Program-made: the position numbers and the translations under genes | In this document: piece after piece, positions 36,801-45,900 of the stretch | Layout of the letters: each line of letters begins with the position of its first letter | How positions within the stretch are numbered: the first letter of the stretch is position 1 | Source of the DNA: Ypsolopha sequella | Lineage: Eukaryota; Arthropoda; Insecta; Lepidoptera; Ypsolophidae | Assembly: GCA_934047225.1 (NCBI GenBank) | Contig: OW203991.1 | Location: 5,890,001-5,954,000, forward strand | Direction of reading: 5' to 3' | DNA: 64,000 nt | The notes under the pieces: model-generated | What the model saw: the letters and a program-made list of their open reading frames with translations, nothing else | Database searches by the model: none | Told to the model about the DNA's origin: nothing

Positions 36801-37951
36801 AAAACTTTGATAGTACATATACAGTTTCGGAGTTTATTTGCAAAAGTATTTAAGTCTTTGAGGTCCATACTCAACTTAGGCAAGCTCCGTAGAACGGCGA
36901 CCTCACGCTGTACAATATTCCTAGGTCGTGCGAAGTTGCTCTCGAGTGCAGTCATAATTTTGTCAGGATCATCAACGCTAAATAGCATTGAAGCCACGGC
37001 TTCGCGTGCAATGCCTCGTACGGCGTGTCGCAGTCTCGTCAGGTTTTCTGTATGTGAAAAATCAGATTTAGTATCTTCGTACGTCCTTTTGAAGGTTAAC
37101 CAATCTGAAATTTGTCCTGAATAGAAAGGAAGATCAATTTTATGATTTTTTGAGTGTTTTGATGCTAGAGAATCTATAGCTATGGCAAGTTTTGTCATTT
37201 CTGTTGTCATGTTTGTATCTGCGCTGATATTATGTTGTGGAAGTTGTGTGTATTCAATACGCGGGGCTACCACTGTCTGCAGTGGTAGGGTGTTAGTATG
37301 ACCGTCGCCAGACAAAGTGACAGTATCACGGTGACGTGCAGCGTCTGGAAGTTGCGGGTATTTAACACGCGGGGTTACTATTACCTGCGGTGGTAAAGTG
37401 TTAGCATGAGCGTCGACAGACATATTACAGTAACGTGTAGTGTCTGACTTTATGGAGCACTCCTCCACCCATGACTGACATCGTTCTTCAGCTAAATTAC
37501 TAGAACTGACAACTGACAACTTAGCTGATAGATTCTCGGCATCGAGCGCGGCCAGTTCTGCCTGCAGTTCACACTCTTCAACTTCTGCTTCCCGGCGTGT
37601 GAGCTCCTGCGCCCGCTCGAGCTGTCGTCGACGGAGGAGAGCCTCCGCAGCCAGCCTACGAGCTACTAAGGTAGCGGCTGATTGAGACGACGGTGCTCCT
37701 GAGGGGCTACTATGGCTCGTCTTACGCTCTGGAACAAAGATTTTTTGAGTAGCATCTGACTGCTGTGTTGTCGATGTCGACGGACCGTGGGCGAAATTGG
37801 AAGTACGTGGTACGGGAATGGAACTGCTAGATTTATGAGAGGCAAGCCTCGGCAGGCACCCATTTTCTGCAGCACGTACGTCACCACACGATTTCGTGAC
37901 ATCGACACCTGATATGCCTTTTCCCTTCGACTGGCTGCGTGTATTCACCAT
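33815..37951 (-). CDS. BEL/Pao Gag-protease-RT-RNase H polyprotein, ended by an in-frame TAG
   Basis: 1,378 codons from an ATG at 37951. Residues 1 to about 480 are Gag, with an Arg/Glu-rich coiled segment near 95-140. Cys/His knuckles follow at about 490-560 (CVYCKEEHSIKFC, CSKCLRNKKHNWKTC and one more). A retroviral-type aspartic protease has LLDDGST near 640. Reverse transcriptase follows from about 880, with the first catalytic Asp in DIREMFPQI and the YMDD box near 1055. RNase H has FADSS, PRLELQAAL and FWSDS. The frame stops at TAG (33815-33817) just after WFTGP; the frame continues open beyond it. Either the copy carries a nonsense mutation or the stop is suppressed; the former is likelier, since relatives usually have one ORF. 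Confidence 0.95.
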   Translation of the reverse strand: MVNTRSQSKGKGISGVDVTKSCGDVRAAENGCLPRLASHKSSSSIPVPRTSNFAHGPSTSTTQQSDATQKIFVPERKTSHSSPSGAPSSQSAATLVARRLAAEALLRRRQLERAQELTRREAEVEECELQAELAALDAENLSAKLSVVSSSNLAEERCQSWVEECSIKSDTTRYCNMSVDAHANTLPPQVIVTPRVKYPQLPDAARHRDTVTLSGDGHTNTLPLQTVVAPRIEYTQLPQHNISADTNMTTEMTKLAIAIDSLASKHSKNHKIDLPFYSGQISDWLTFKRTYEDTKSDFSHTENLTRLRHAVRGIAREAVASMLFSVDDPDKIMTALESNFARPRNIVQREVAVLRSLPKLSMDLKDLNTFANKLRNCICTIKVLNYTEYLVSPELFEAVYQKLNPLFKLRWVDYAQLATLGCGGEDQKQPTVTKLELLSNFLVGEADKQMAFGSVEDATYLYEHSFSKSSKRENIHLFADKTDLDLVCVYCKEEHSIKFCDSFKSLSIRDRWDWLRENKVCSKCLRNKKHNWKTCNRAKACGKNGCSGKHHPLLHNDSPSESQLSPLAISNPVTINTATPNTSSAQQVSINESSNVTVPNLSHTHIPGQAPQRRRALLKIIAVTVSGPAGEYDTYALLDDGSTATLIDADVATRIGAEGPGEQIRIDGVGGMTKTTNVSNVNFYIRGRHSEPYLIQRARAMPSLRLSSQNVRKDDLLEYTHLTDLLDEVSYEIATPTVLIGTIDWQLTVSREIREGKRVEPIAARTLLGWVLYGPVEAQSHSDCVHFISDVCNQDNSLDEILKEQYKLDLVGISKTETLYSQDEERALQILETTSQRLPSGRFEVGLPWRKDNFKVPDSYPQALSRLKSLERRMDKDPKFAATYRVFIKNMLDKGYAEECPSETYHDQKNSSVDGHPRWYLPHFGVYHPQKKKLRVVHDAAAINLGVNLNSLLLTGPDLLQPLLGILFRFREGRIAMTADIREMFPQIKIIEEDRDAQRFLWRFNKDETIKEYRMSSMIFGAASSPCTAIYIKNKNASELEEKYPAAVHAIINDHYMDDYIGSVDNVTEAAELAKDIIAVHQNCLFEMRGWVSNDSNALSLIPKNLKAEPDPLIGVELPSIVGALGMQWYPKLDKFGFRTGLDGSEVPDYLTKRIALSHVMRVYDPLGLLTPIIIQGRILIQQLWRDGIGWDDELKPKHMSVWSAWFRNLATITNLQVPRWYQTHVDPTDQQLHIFADSSEQAFACVAFWRFTFPDGHVELTLIASKARVSPLKPVSIPRLELQAALIASRLAKTICDSHKHKPSRRVFWSDSMTVLKWLRSDGRSYKPFVANRIGEISEITDISEWRWVPTDLNVADDATKLKSITLNDRHRWFTGP

Positions 37952-37964
37952 AGCGAAGGACCAA

Positions 37965-38115
37965 TGAAAAATACCAGAATAAATATGGATTTTAAAAGGA
38001 AACTAATCCAATTTCAGAGAAAAGACATATAATAATATTAACTTCAAAATTTGACAAATCATAGATATAAAAGAAACTATTTAAGTATAAAAAGGTTGCA
38101 TGCAGGTTCCCAACA
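37965..38115 (-). repeat. 5' LTR of the BEL/Pao element
   Basis: 151 bp, identical to 32018-32168; followed on the plus strand by the CCCTG target duplication. It should contain the element's promoter. Confidence 0.95.
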
Positions 38116-38557
38116 CCCTGAAATATGCTAAAAACATGCAATATGCTAAGTTTGAATTTTGCATGCTGACACATTATAAAATATGCTAAATTTAGCATTA
38201 AAAAAGCCAAAGCGGCAACATTAGAGCTGCGTTCAGTTTGTTTGTTCGCCCGCTCACTCTTCACTGACATGACAGCAGGATAGCATATAAACAAATTCAA
38301 AAAGTGCAAAAGAGATGTCATGATCGCCGTGAGAGGGTGTGTATAAGGGTGTGTGTGTTGTGTGCAAGGTTCGTGGTTGTGTGTAATTTGATTGATTTGA
38401 TTTGTGAAATGATGTTATACGCTCAGAACAATTTTATATTGCTTTTATAAAACTTCAATAACATTGAATAACTAGACTACCTATAAATTAATATAAATAT
38501 AAAAGATAAAATTATACCTAACTAAATTAAGAAAAAACTAAGAAAAACTTAAGTACA
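38116..38557. other. AT-rich spacer between the BEL/Pao element and the TIR element
   Basis: Repeated AATATGCTAA-like words at 38122-38200 and a (TGTG)-rich patch near 38336-38370. No gene seen. Confidence 0.4.
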
Positions 38558-39112
38558 AGTGCGCGCCAATCTTTTAGTCGCCTCTGAAGATAGCCGCAAG
38601 AAGCGACGCAATAGCCGTTTTACGGTGTCAGGGGGACGTTACAGGAGCGAGGGCGCGGAGCACACCCGCCTGCGTGCCGCACCACACCCCCCGCTTGCCA
38701 TTTTGCAGGTGTCAACACTATGCGTTAGTGTTAGTGCTACGTCCGACACTACACACGCGCGCGTTGCATGAAAAGTACGTTCGTGGAAAAATTCCATGAT
38801 TCGTTAAGTCAATCGTTGAATCTGTTTGTGATGCCTTTAAAGTTTATTGTTGTTGTTATGCCTCGCGATCGTTAAAGCGTTTTAAGGCGACCATGTAGGA
38901 AAATGGTGTTTATATTAAATTGTTTTATTTAAACAGTTAAGATTGCACTACAATAATAAATATATATCAAATAGGTAGGTACAACAAGTACACCTTCCCA
39001 CTTATAGTAAACATTTAATAATCAAGCGTTCATATTATTGTTTCCTTGACTGTACCTGCGCAAGCTTGCTTTCGTAACTCAATCAGAGGCGACTAAAAGA
39101 TTGGCGCGCACT
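38558..39112. mobile_element. 555-bp element with perfect 30-bp terminal inverted repeats
   Basis: The left end 38558-38587 (starts AGTGCGCGCCAATC) and right end 39083-39112 are exact reverse complements over 30 bp. No clear target duplication and no transposase; the interior is mixed, with a GC-rich left half and AT-rich right half. Superfamily not assigned. Confidence 0.75.
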
Positions 39113-39129
39113 ATACCTATAAATTAAAC

Positions 39130-39713
39130 CATATAAAATATTTTTTTCCAAATCACCGCCGTCGATCGGCAGGGTCCCCAAAAGGCTGGAAGCATTCCCT
39201 CGTTGGATGGCTAAGCTAAGACGCTGTCCGAGGTATGGTATGCCCCACTGAGCAAATAAATCAGTATGCCCCAGCCCTCCGGTCCCCCGAAACGTCGACC
39301 AGTCGCGAAGATATTTCCTTGAATATCTGCTTCACGGTTGAACCCCACGGCCCTAAAGTTTCTACTCCAAAAGCAGCAAATATATAGTCTGAACTTAGAT
39401 ATAGGTACATACTTGTGCCTCTTGGAGCCCTCTGCTGAGGCTGCCGCAGTACCAGCTTTAGCGGCAGTCGCTTGAATATAGGACGCTGACAATGTGTCGA
39501 CACAAGTGGCGTCCCACACCAGCCATTTTTCCACGGAATGAGTGTCATTCCATCGGGCCTCTTACCATCGCCGCGTACAATGCCTTTCGGCTCCAAAATA
39601 GCCGGCACACCAACAACGGTGGCAAGTGCCCGACGGATGACATCATTAAGACTGGCATGAACAATATTTTGGATTCCATAATCTAAGGTACAGCCGTTCG
39701 AAGAAGGTGGCAA
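39130..39713 (-). pseudogene. Decayed retroelement reading frame (PD-(D/E)XK-like segment)
   Basis: The minus strand encodes pieces of a protein often found in invertebrate genomes next to reverse transcriptases: GKRPDGMTLIPWKNG, WDATCVDTLSASYI, IFAAFGVETLGPWG, RLVDVSGDRRAG and LAIQRGNASSLLGTLP. These pieces lie in at least two frames, so frameshifts have destroyed it. The RPDG...WD pattern resembles a PD-(D/E)XK nuclease core; that functional reading is inference. It sits about 210 bp upstream of the POMT2 start codon on the opposite strand. Confidence 0.65.
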
Positions 39714-39921
39714 TAGAACCCATGTCGGAAAACCAAGTTTATGAACGCAGCACGTGCTGTCAAATCTGTCAATCTTCTGTCAAAAAGTTCGACGTGTCGA
39801 GTTGTGTTGTTTTAAAAATAAAAATAAGTTATTTTTGTACAAATATGTACCGTTTTTACGAGATTCTTGTATTAACTCACTACAAAATTAACTAAAGTAA
39901 TAATTAGTAAGCTGCTTAATC
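39714..39921 (+). promoter_or_regulatory. POMT2 5' flank
   Basis: AT-rich 208 bp between the decayed retroelement frame and the POMT2 ATG; the 5' UTR and promoter are expected here. No clear core-promoter element seen. Confidence 0.35.
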
Positions 39922-39971
39922 ATGTCGGATAAAATCAAAAGTGTTACACGGAAAACATCATTCAATAAAAT
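39922..39971 (+). CDS. POMT2: POMT2 exon 1
   Basis: ATG plus 16 codons ([11 protein letters not shown]...), basic cytosolic N-terminus, donor AT|GTAAGT, phase 2. The join to exon 2 gives Ile then WWC, the start of the first membrane helix. Confidence 0.85.
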
Positions 39972-42900
39972 GTAAGTTCGGTTTACTTAAATAAATTGGC
40001 CCAGTGCGAGTTCCGTACCACCACACAATACGGGTACAAAACCCTAAAAATATGTTACTTAATAACAATGTTATATATATGCCATATTAACTGTGGCCAT
40101 AGCAACATCAAGGCGAAAAAACCGGCCAAGTGCGAGTCGCTCTTTTAGGGTTCCGTACATATGACCATTTATTTCAAACTAGATATTTACTTAGTTTTAG
40201 GTAATGCTCTAATTCTGTCAGACATAAAAACTGCAAAATTAATTTGATTGAGTATTCGGGGACGTACACCCTAAAACTATATTATAAATAGGTGTTTTTG
40301 GTTAGAGTGTCGATACGGGGGCACAATCTTCTGCACTGAAGGATTTCTGGGTTGTCATAAAAAATAACCACAAAGGTTATGTATGGCAGTCACAGATCTA
40401 CATTCCGCGACTAGCCATACCCAACCTCCTAATTTACTGGCTCTTTTCTGGGCTGAAGTATTTTTCAAATTTTCAAATTTTTGGTCAGAGTGGTGACAAG
40501 AAGGCACAACACTGGACTTTAAATTTTATTAATTTTTATTATCTGCTAAGGAGGTACAGGCCATAGTATGCTGTGAAAATTTTAACTGGCTGAAGCTGGA
40601 GATGGCTGTGACAGACGGACAGCGTAGGCTTAGTAATAGGGTTCCGTTGGCAGCCTTCGGGTATGGAACCCTAAAAAGTCTACAACTTGTATTTGGGATA
40701 TAAACAGCTCATGTACCTATTATGTCGTTGGTTATACCCATTAGGTACACATTTTCAATGAAAAACCCCATTTCACACAGTGAATTTGGAAAAAGCCTTT
40801 CTTAGTGGATCTCTACACCCCGTAAGGATAATGTTCCATATTTCATGGTTCTATCAGAGGCTGTGCATTGTCTGTCAGTCAGTGCATTATCTCAACAAAA
40901 ACCAGTTTTTTTGTGGATGGATTCCATCCCAAAATCGCTCTAGTAAACATAGATAATCTCATACAAAAGGAATTAATGACTCAAAGAATATTTAATACAT
41001 TTTCAGATGGTGGTGTACATTTGGGATTGTTTGTTTAGCTACGTTTCTTACACGATTTTACAAAGTTTTGGAACCTGATCATGTTTGGTAAGATGTCGAA
41101 AAATACTAGAATTTTATTTTATATAGCATAGTTTGCCTCATAGTGATGAATATCATGCCAATTATGGTTTTCTGAGGACTGAAATTTGGATTTTGATAAG
41201 TTCTGAACTATGTTAATGTAAATTAACAAAAACTAGTCAAGAGCGAATTGTTCCTTGAAAGTTTGGTAAATACTGTTGTAAAAATTGTCACAAAGAATCT
41301 GAATTAGTGAATGAATGGATGTATCAACTTTATTGTAAAAGACAGTAAAAGGAAAAACATGGTTTTGAAAAAATAAACCACAAAAGCCGACTTATCACTT
41401 GAACAGATTTCTTCCAGCCAATCTTTAACAGTCTAATTAAGTTGGTCATTCATTACTTCTTGAATAATTTAATAAATATATATAGTATGCCTTAATTAGC
41501 TTTTTATTTATAATTACACAATATAACTTGAAATATATACAATAAATAAAAGAAAATTGATAACTCGAAATATATTTCGGCCCTTAGTGGGCCGTCATCA
41601 GTCAAGTATTAAAATTTAATATTTGACTGATGACGGCCCACTAAGGGCCGAAATATATTTCGAGTTTTCAATTTTCTTTTATTTATTGTATATATTTCAA
41701 GTTATATTGTGTAATTATAAATAAAAAGCTTCTTGAATAATTACATTTTTCAATTATTATTATAAATATACACAAATAAGACACACTAATATAAATAAAC
41801 TTAGTAAATCAAGATATGTTACATTTTTTGATAAATACTAAATTTTTTTGTAGAATTTTGTTCCCAATACATACAATAATATATATGGATAACTTTGTTT
41901 CTACATAAATACAATATTCTAAACTCGAAATATATTTCGATGCCAAGTTGGGTGGTTGTTAGTTGAGTAATGAATAATTTGATAAGTAAATATTTATATT
42001 AAAGAGTTTATTTTATATACATTGAGTGTAAAAAAAAAATTGTAATTATTTACTTTCTCTTCCTTGTTGATTCCTTAAGTAAACAGATATACACACATTC
42101 TGATGGAAATCCATAGTAATGTCGATTCGGTGTAACACAACTTAATTGACAGGACTAACCTTATAATACGGAAAGAAAAAGACAGACCTTTTATTAATTT
42201 TATAAATTAACTTTAGTCCTGTCAAATAAGTTAAATCATGCTACACCCAGTGGCGGCGTTAGGGTAGGGCGTGGTTGGGCGACCGCCCAGGGCGCCAGAC
42301 ATCAAGGGGCGCCAGCGCCCCCTCGTCAGTATAGATCACGGGATGGCGCAGTAAAATTTTGTTAAATTATGTTAAAATAATTGGTCATGATTGAAGATTG
42401 AAATAATCTTTCCCATGTTTTTTTTTCCTTTTTTGCACATGAATAATTTAGGAAACAGATAGGGGGCGCCGTAGAATTCTCGCCCAGGGCGCCGTTAATG
42501 CTAAAACCGGCACTGGCTACACCAAATGGACACCATTGTCAAACCAGCTATCAAGAGATGCTGCTGTTACTGGATTTCTATTAGAATTATTTTGTGCGAA
42601 TCCTACATTACACAATTAACATTTAATAAGTAACATTTTACTCATGGGATTATTAGTACCCAAAAGATTTTCAAATTTTCTAACAAATACTTGATGGTGA
42701 ATGTTGTTACTTCTTGATGAAACATCATCATGAATGCAAATAAAAATACTTGGTACACAGTTCCATAAACGTAGGTTTTATTGACTTTTTTATGTTTCAT
42801 TAACTTTTTGTGTTTTATTAACTTTAATGGTTTGTGTCGGGTTTCATTGTTTTAACCAGTGATATAAATGGTTTTAACGACATTTTCAGGCACTAATTGC

Positions 42901-45900
42901 GATGCTATTACAAAATTTTCTAAAAAATACAACAGATTTTGATAGATAACTTCTTTATTTCAATTCCACAGCATTACACACAACAAAAAATAACACAATT
43001 TACAATATAAAAACAAAACAACATGAAGCATAAAAAATATGTAAGTGCTGTGGTAGTGAAAAGGGTCCTCAACTCAGCATAATACACAGCACAAGCCACT
43101 GTGCTAATTTTTAGTTGAGGCCCATTTCCAAAAGTGACTCTATGCAAATACTTCCAAACCGGTGATAACAAATAATAATTTTAAAATTTAACCAATATAT
43201 ATCTAGTATTTTTAAATTATTAAAAGTAGCAGGTAATAAATAAATAGACAGTAATAATAACAATGTTAAATATAAATAAATAATTGGAAATATAATATTA
43301 TAAAAAATAAACTACTTTTTGATTGGTTAATGTCAGGTAATTCAATTTACTAACAATAAATATATAACTATAAATAAATAATTGGAAATATAACATTATA
43401 AAAAATAAACTACTTTTTGATTTGTTAATGTCAGGTTATTCAATTTACTAACAATAAATATATAACTATAAATAAATAATTGGAAATATAATATTATAAA
43501 AAATAAACTACTTTTTGATTGGTTAATGTTAGGTAATTCAATTTACTAACAACAAAAAGATATATTTTCAGTTGGGACGAAACACACTTTGGAAAGATGG
43601 CAAGCTGGTACATTAATAGAACACTTTTCTTTGATGTCCATCCTCCACTTGGAAAGGTATGTTATTTTAAATTATTCCTACTGACTAGAAGGATGGAATT
43701 CTTTTTTTTTATTATATCTGGTCCTCTAAAATGGCCGTTTTGCATGAATCACATTATGATTCTGTTCTAAGGCCGTCTCTTTTGCACGCCTGAAAAAACT
43801 CTGACTCTATCCTACTTTCAAATCATTTAATGATTCACCCAAGTCGGCCTTTTTAGATCCCCTGATTTTAGTTTGGAATTAATTTTATTAACACCATTAT
43901 GTAGTACAACAATTTCCCGAACGGCAAACTACAAAACAGCAAGCGTTTAGAAACTTACGATGCCGTTTGTAAAATACCAAATTTTACAATTTGCCTGCCA
44001 CAGATAGACAAGTACTATCTCTAGTTTTCGGCCTTTAGTGACTGAATTAATACCTAGTATTTTATATTTTCAGATGCTTATAGCTCTATCTGGCAAGCTG
44101 ACTGGCTATGATGGGACATTCCCTTTTGATAAACCGGGAGACAAATACGATGGTGCTAGATATGAAGGAATGAGAATTGTAAGTAGCTATCTATTAAATG
44201 ACCATTTTTAGGATACTGATACCAAAGATTTCAAAAGTAAAGATAAGCCCTTACCGTACTATGGCACCAAAATGTTTCCACCTTTAAATGGGTGAAGCTC
44301 ACACATCTGAACATAGTGATAGTTGGACGCCTTAAGTGCACTCAAAGTTAATCATTTTAACAACTCTAGTAGTCTGATCAGTTTGCTGACCGTAGGTAGA
44401 CTGATTGCGCACTCATAAGTGTGCGCGCGTCGGCATTATGTTAACGCACACATTCAAAAACGATGCAATAGATTTTAGGTGCGAGGGCTCATCTAAACTT
44501 TTGAAATCTTTGGCTGATACGATAACAAATGAGAACGTTTATATTTTTACACCTAGTTCCCCAGTTTTCTGCAATAGGGGCTTAAATAGAGTGAATATAC
44601 TAGCCCTTAACAATATAGCTTATTACAATATAAGTCCTATTACATAACAATTTTTTTTTTTCTAAAGTAATATATTAGGCTTTACATATGAAATTGCCGT
44701 TTTCTATAGAAAATTTGAAGGAAACTCAAATCTCAGTACTAACATTTTTGCATATGTTTTAGGAATGACAAGTTCAAATTATGTAATTTATTTTGTCTAT
44801 GAAAGAGACAACATTAAGCTAACAGCAACATTAATTTAATTTTTGAAAAGTGACAGCTGTATAAAAAATTATTACGAATCTTATCATGGAAATGGATGTC
44901 ATTTAGGACGAACTGTTTTTGAAGATTTAATTTTTATAATCAATCTGAAAATAAAAACAAAATTTAATACGTAGATGTAAAACCTTGAAATCAACTTTAA
45001 AACAATAAACAAATAATTGAAATAGCTATTGAATTACAGGAGTTATGAACTCATGAATTTCGGCAATTTCATATGTTAAGACCTATTATTATGGGGTTCT
45101 GTCAGGAAACAGCGTTTAGTGAAACTTTGGTTTTTTGTATGAGTATATCTGTTGGGCCGATTACTGAGATTGATATTAATGTGTTCATACTAAATTTTTT
45201 CGCAACGAAAGTTCAACAGCTTTAACACTTTACATTAAGATTAACACACATTAAGATGCATGACCGTCCATCCCCCTCCACAAGGTGAATCACCCCTACT
45301 CCCCCTAAAATGTGTGCCCATTAAGGTTTTAGACAACGAAATAAGCTATGAGAAAATAGTTAAAGGCCGAATTATTCTTTATAAAATAACCAACAAATAA
45401 GTTCATTTTGATAGAAGGTATGGTTTACGAGCAGAGCGTGAATAGAAAGCTGACAATTTTTTTTAGGGCACAATAACCAAAGATTTCAAAAGTTTAGATG
45501 AGCCCTGGCACCTAAAATCTATTGCATTGTTTTTGAATGTGTGCGTTAACACAATGCCGACGCGCGCACAATATGAGTGCGCAATCTGTCTACCTACGGT
45601 CAGCAACTGATCAGACTACTAAAGTCGTAAAAATTCAAAACTTCAAGTGCACTTAACGCGTCCAACTATCACAGTGTTCAGATGAGCACTGATTCCAAAC
45701 GTGTGAGCGTCACCCATTTAAAAGTGGAAACATTTTGGTGCTGTCATACTACGGTAAGGGCTTATCTTTTACTTTTGAAATCTTTGACAATAACGAGATT
45801 TTTAGGCTAACATAAACATCATGTGCAAAGTTTAATGTGTATATTATAATTATTTAAAATGTGAGTATAAAAAATTATATAAAAATGTTACACTTGAATC

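Larger units (their letters stand above)
32018..38115 (-). mobile_element. BEL/Pao LTR retrotransposon, nearly intact, recently inserted
   Basis: A 6,098-bp element, coding strand minus. Two identical 151-bp LTRs (TG...CA) are flanked by a 5-bp target duplication, CCCTG (32013-32017 and 38116-38120). Coding order is gag, aspartic protease, reverse transcriptase, RNase H, integrase, the BEL/Pao order, with a DUF5641-like tail after the integrase. A purine-rich tract (AGGGGTTGAGGA on the minus strand) abuts the 3' LTR, as expected of a polypurine tract. The gag ATG lies only about 13 bases inside the 5' LTR, so the primer-binding site must overlap it. One in-frame TAG at 33815-33817 splits the polyprotein between RNase H and integrase. 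Identical LTRs imply very recent insertion. Confidence 0.95.

Noticed and set aside
34568..37124. Plus-strand open frames of 60-138 codons within 32.3-37.1 kb
   Set aside because: Antisense shadows of the BEL/Pao polyprotein.
31597..38235. CAGTGTTGCCG at 31597 and CGGCAACATT near 38212 as possible hAT ends around the BEL/Pao element
   Set aside because: The right end is degenerate and no 8-bp target duplication matches.
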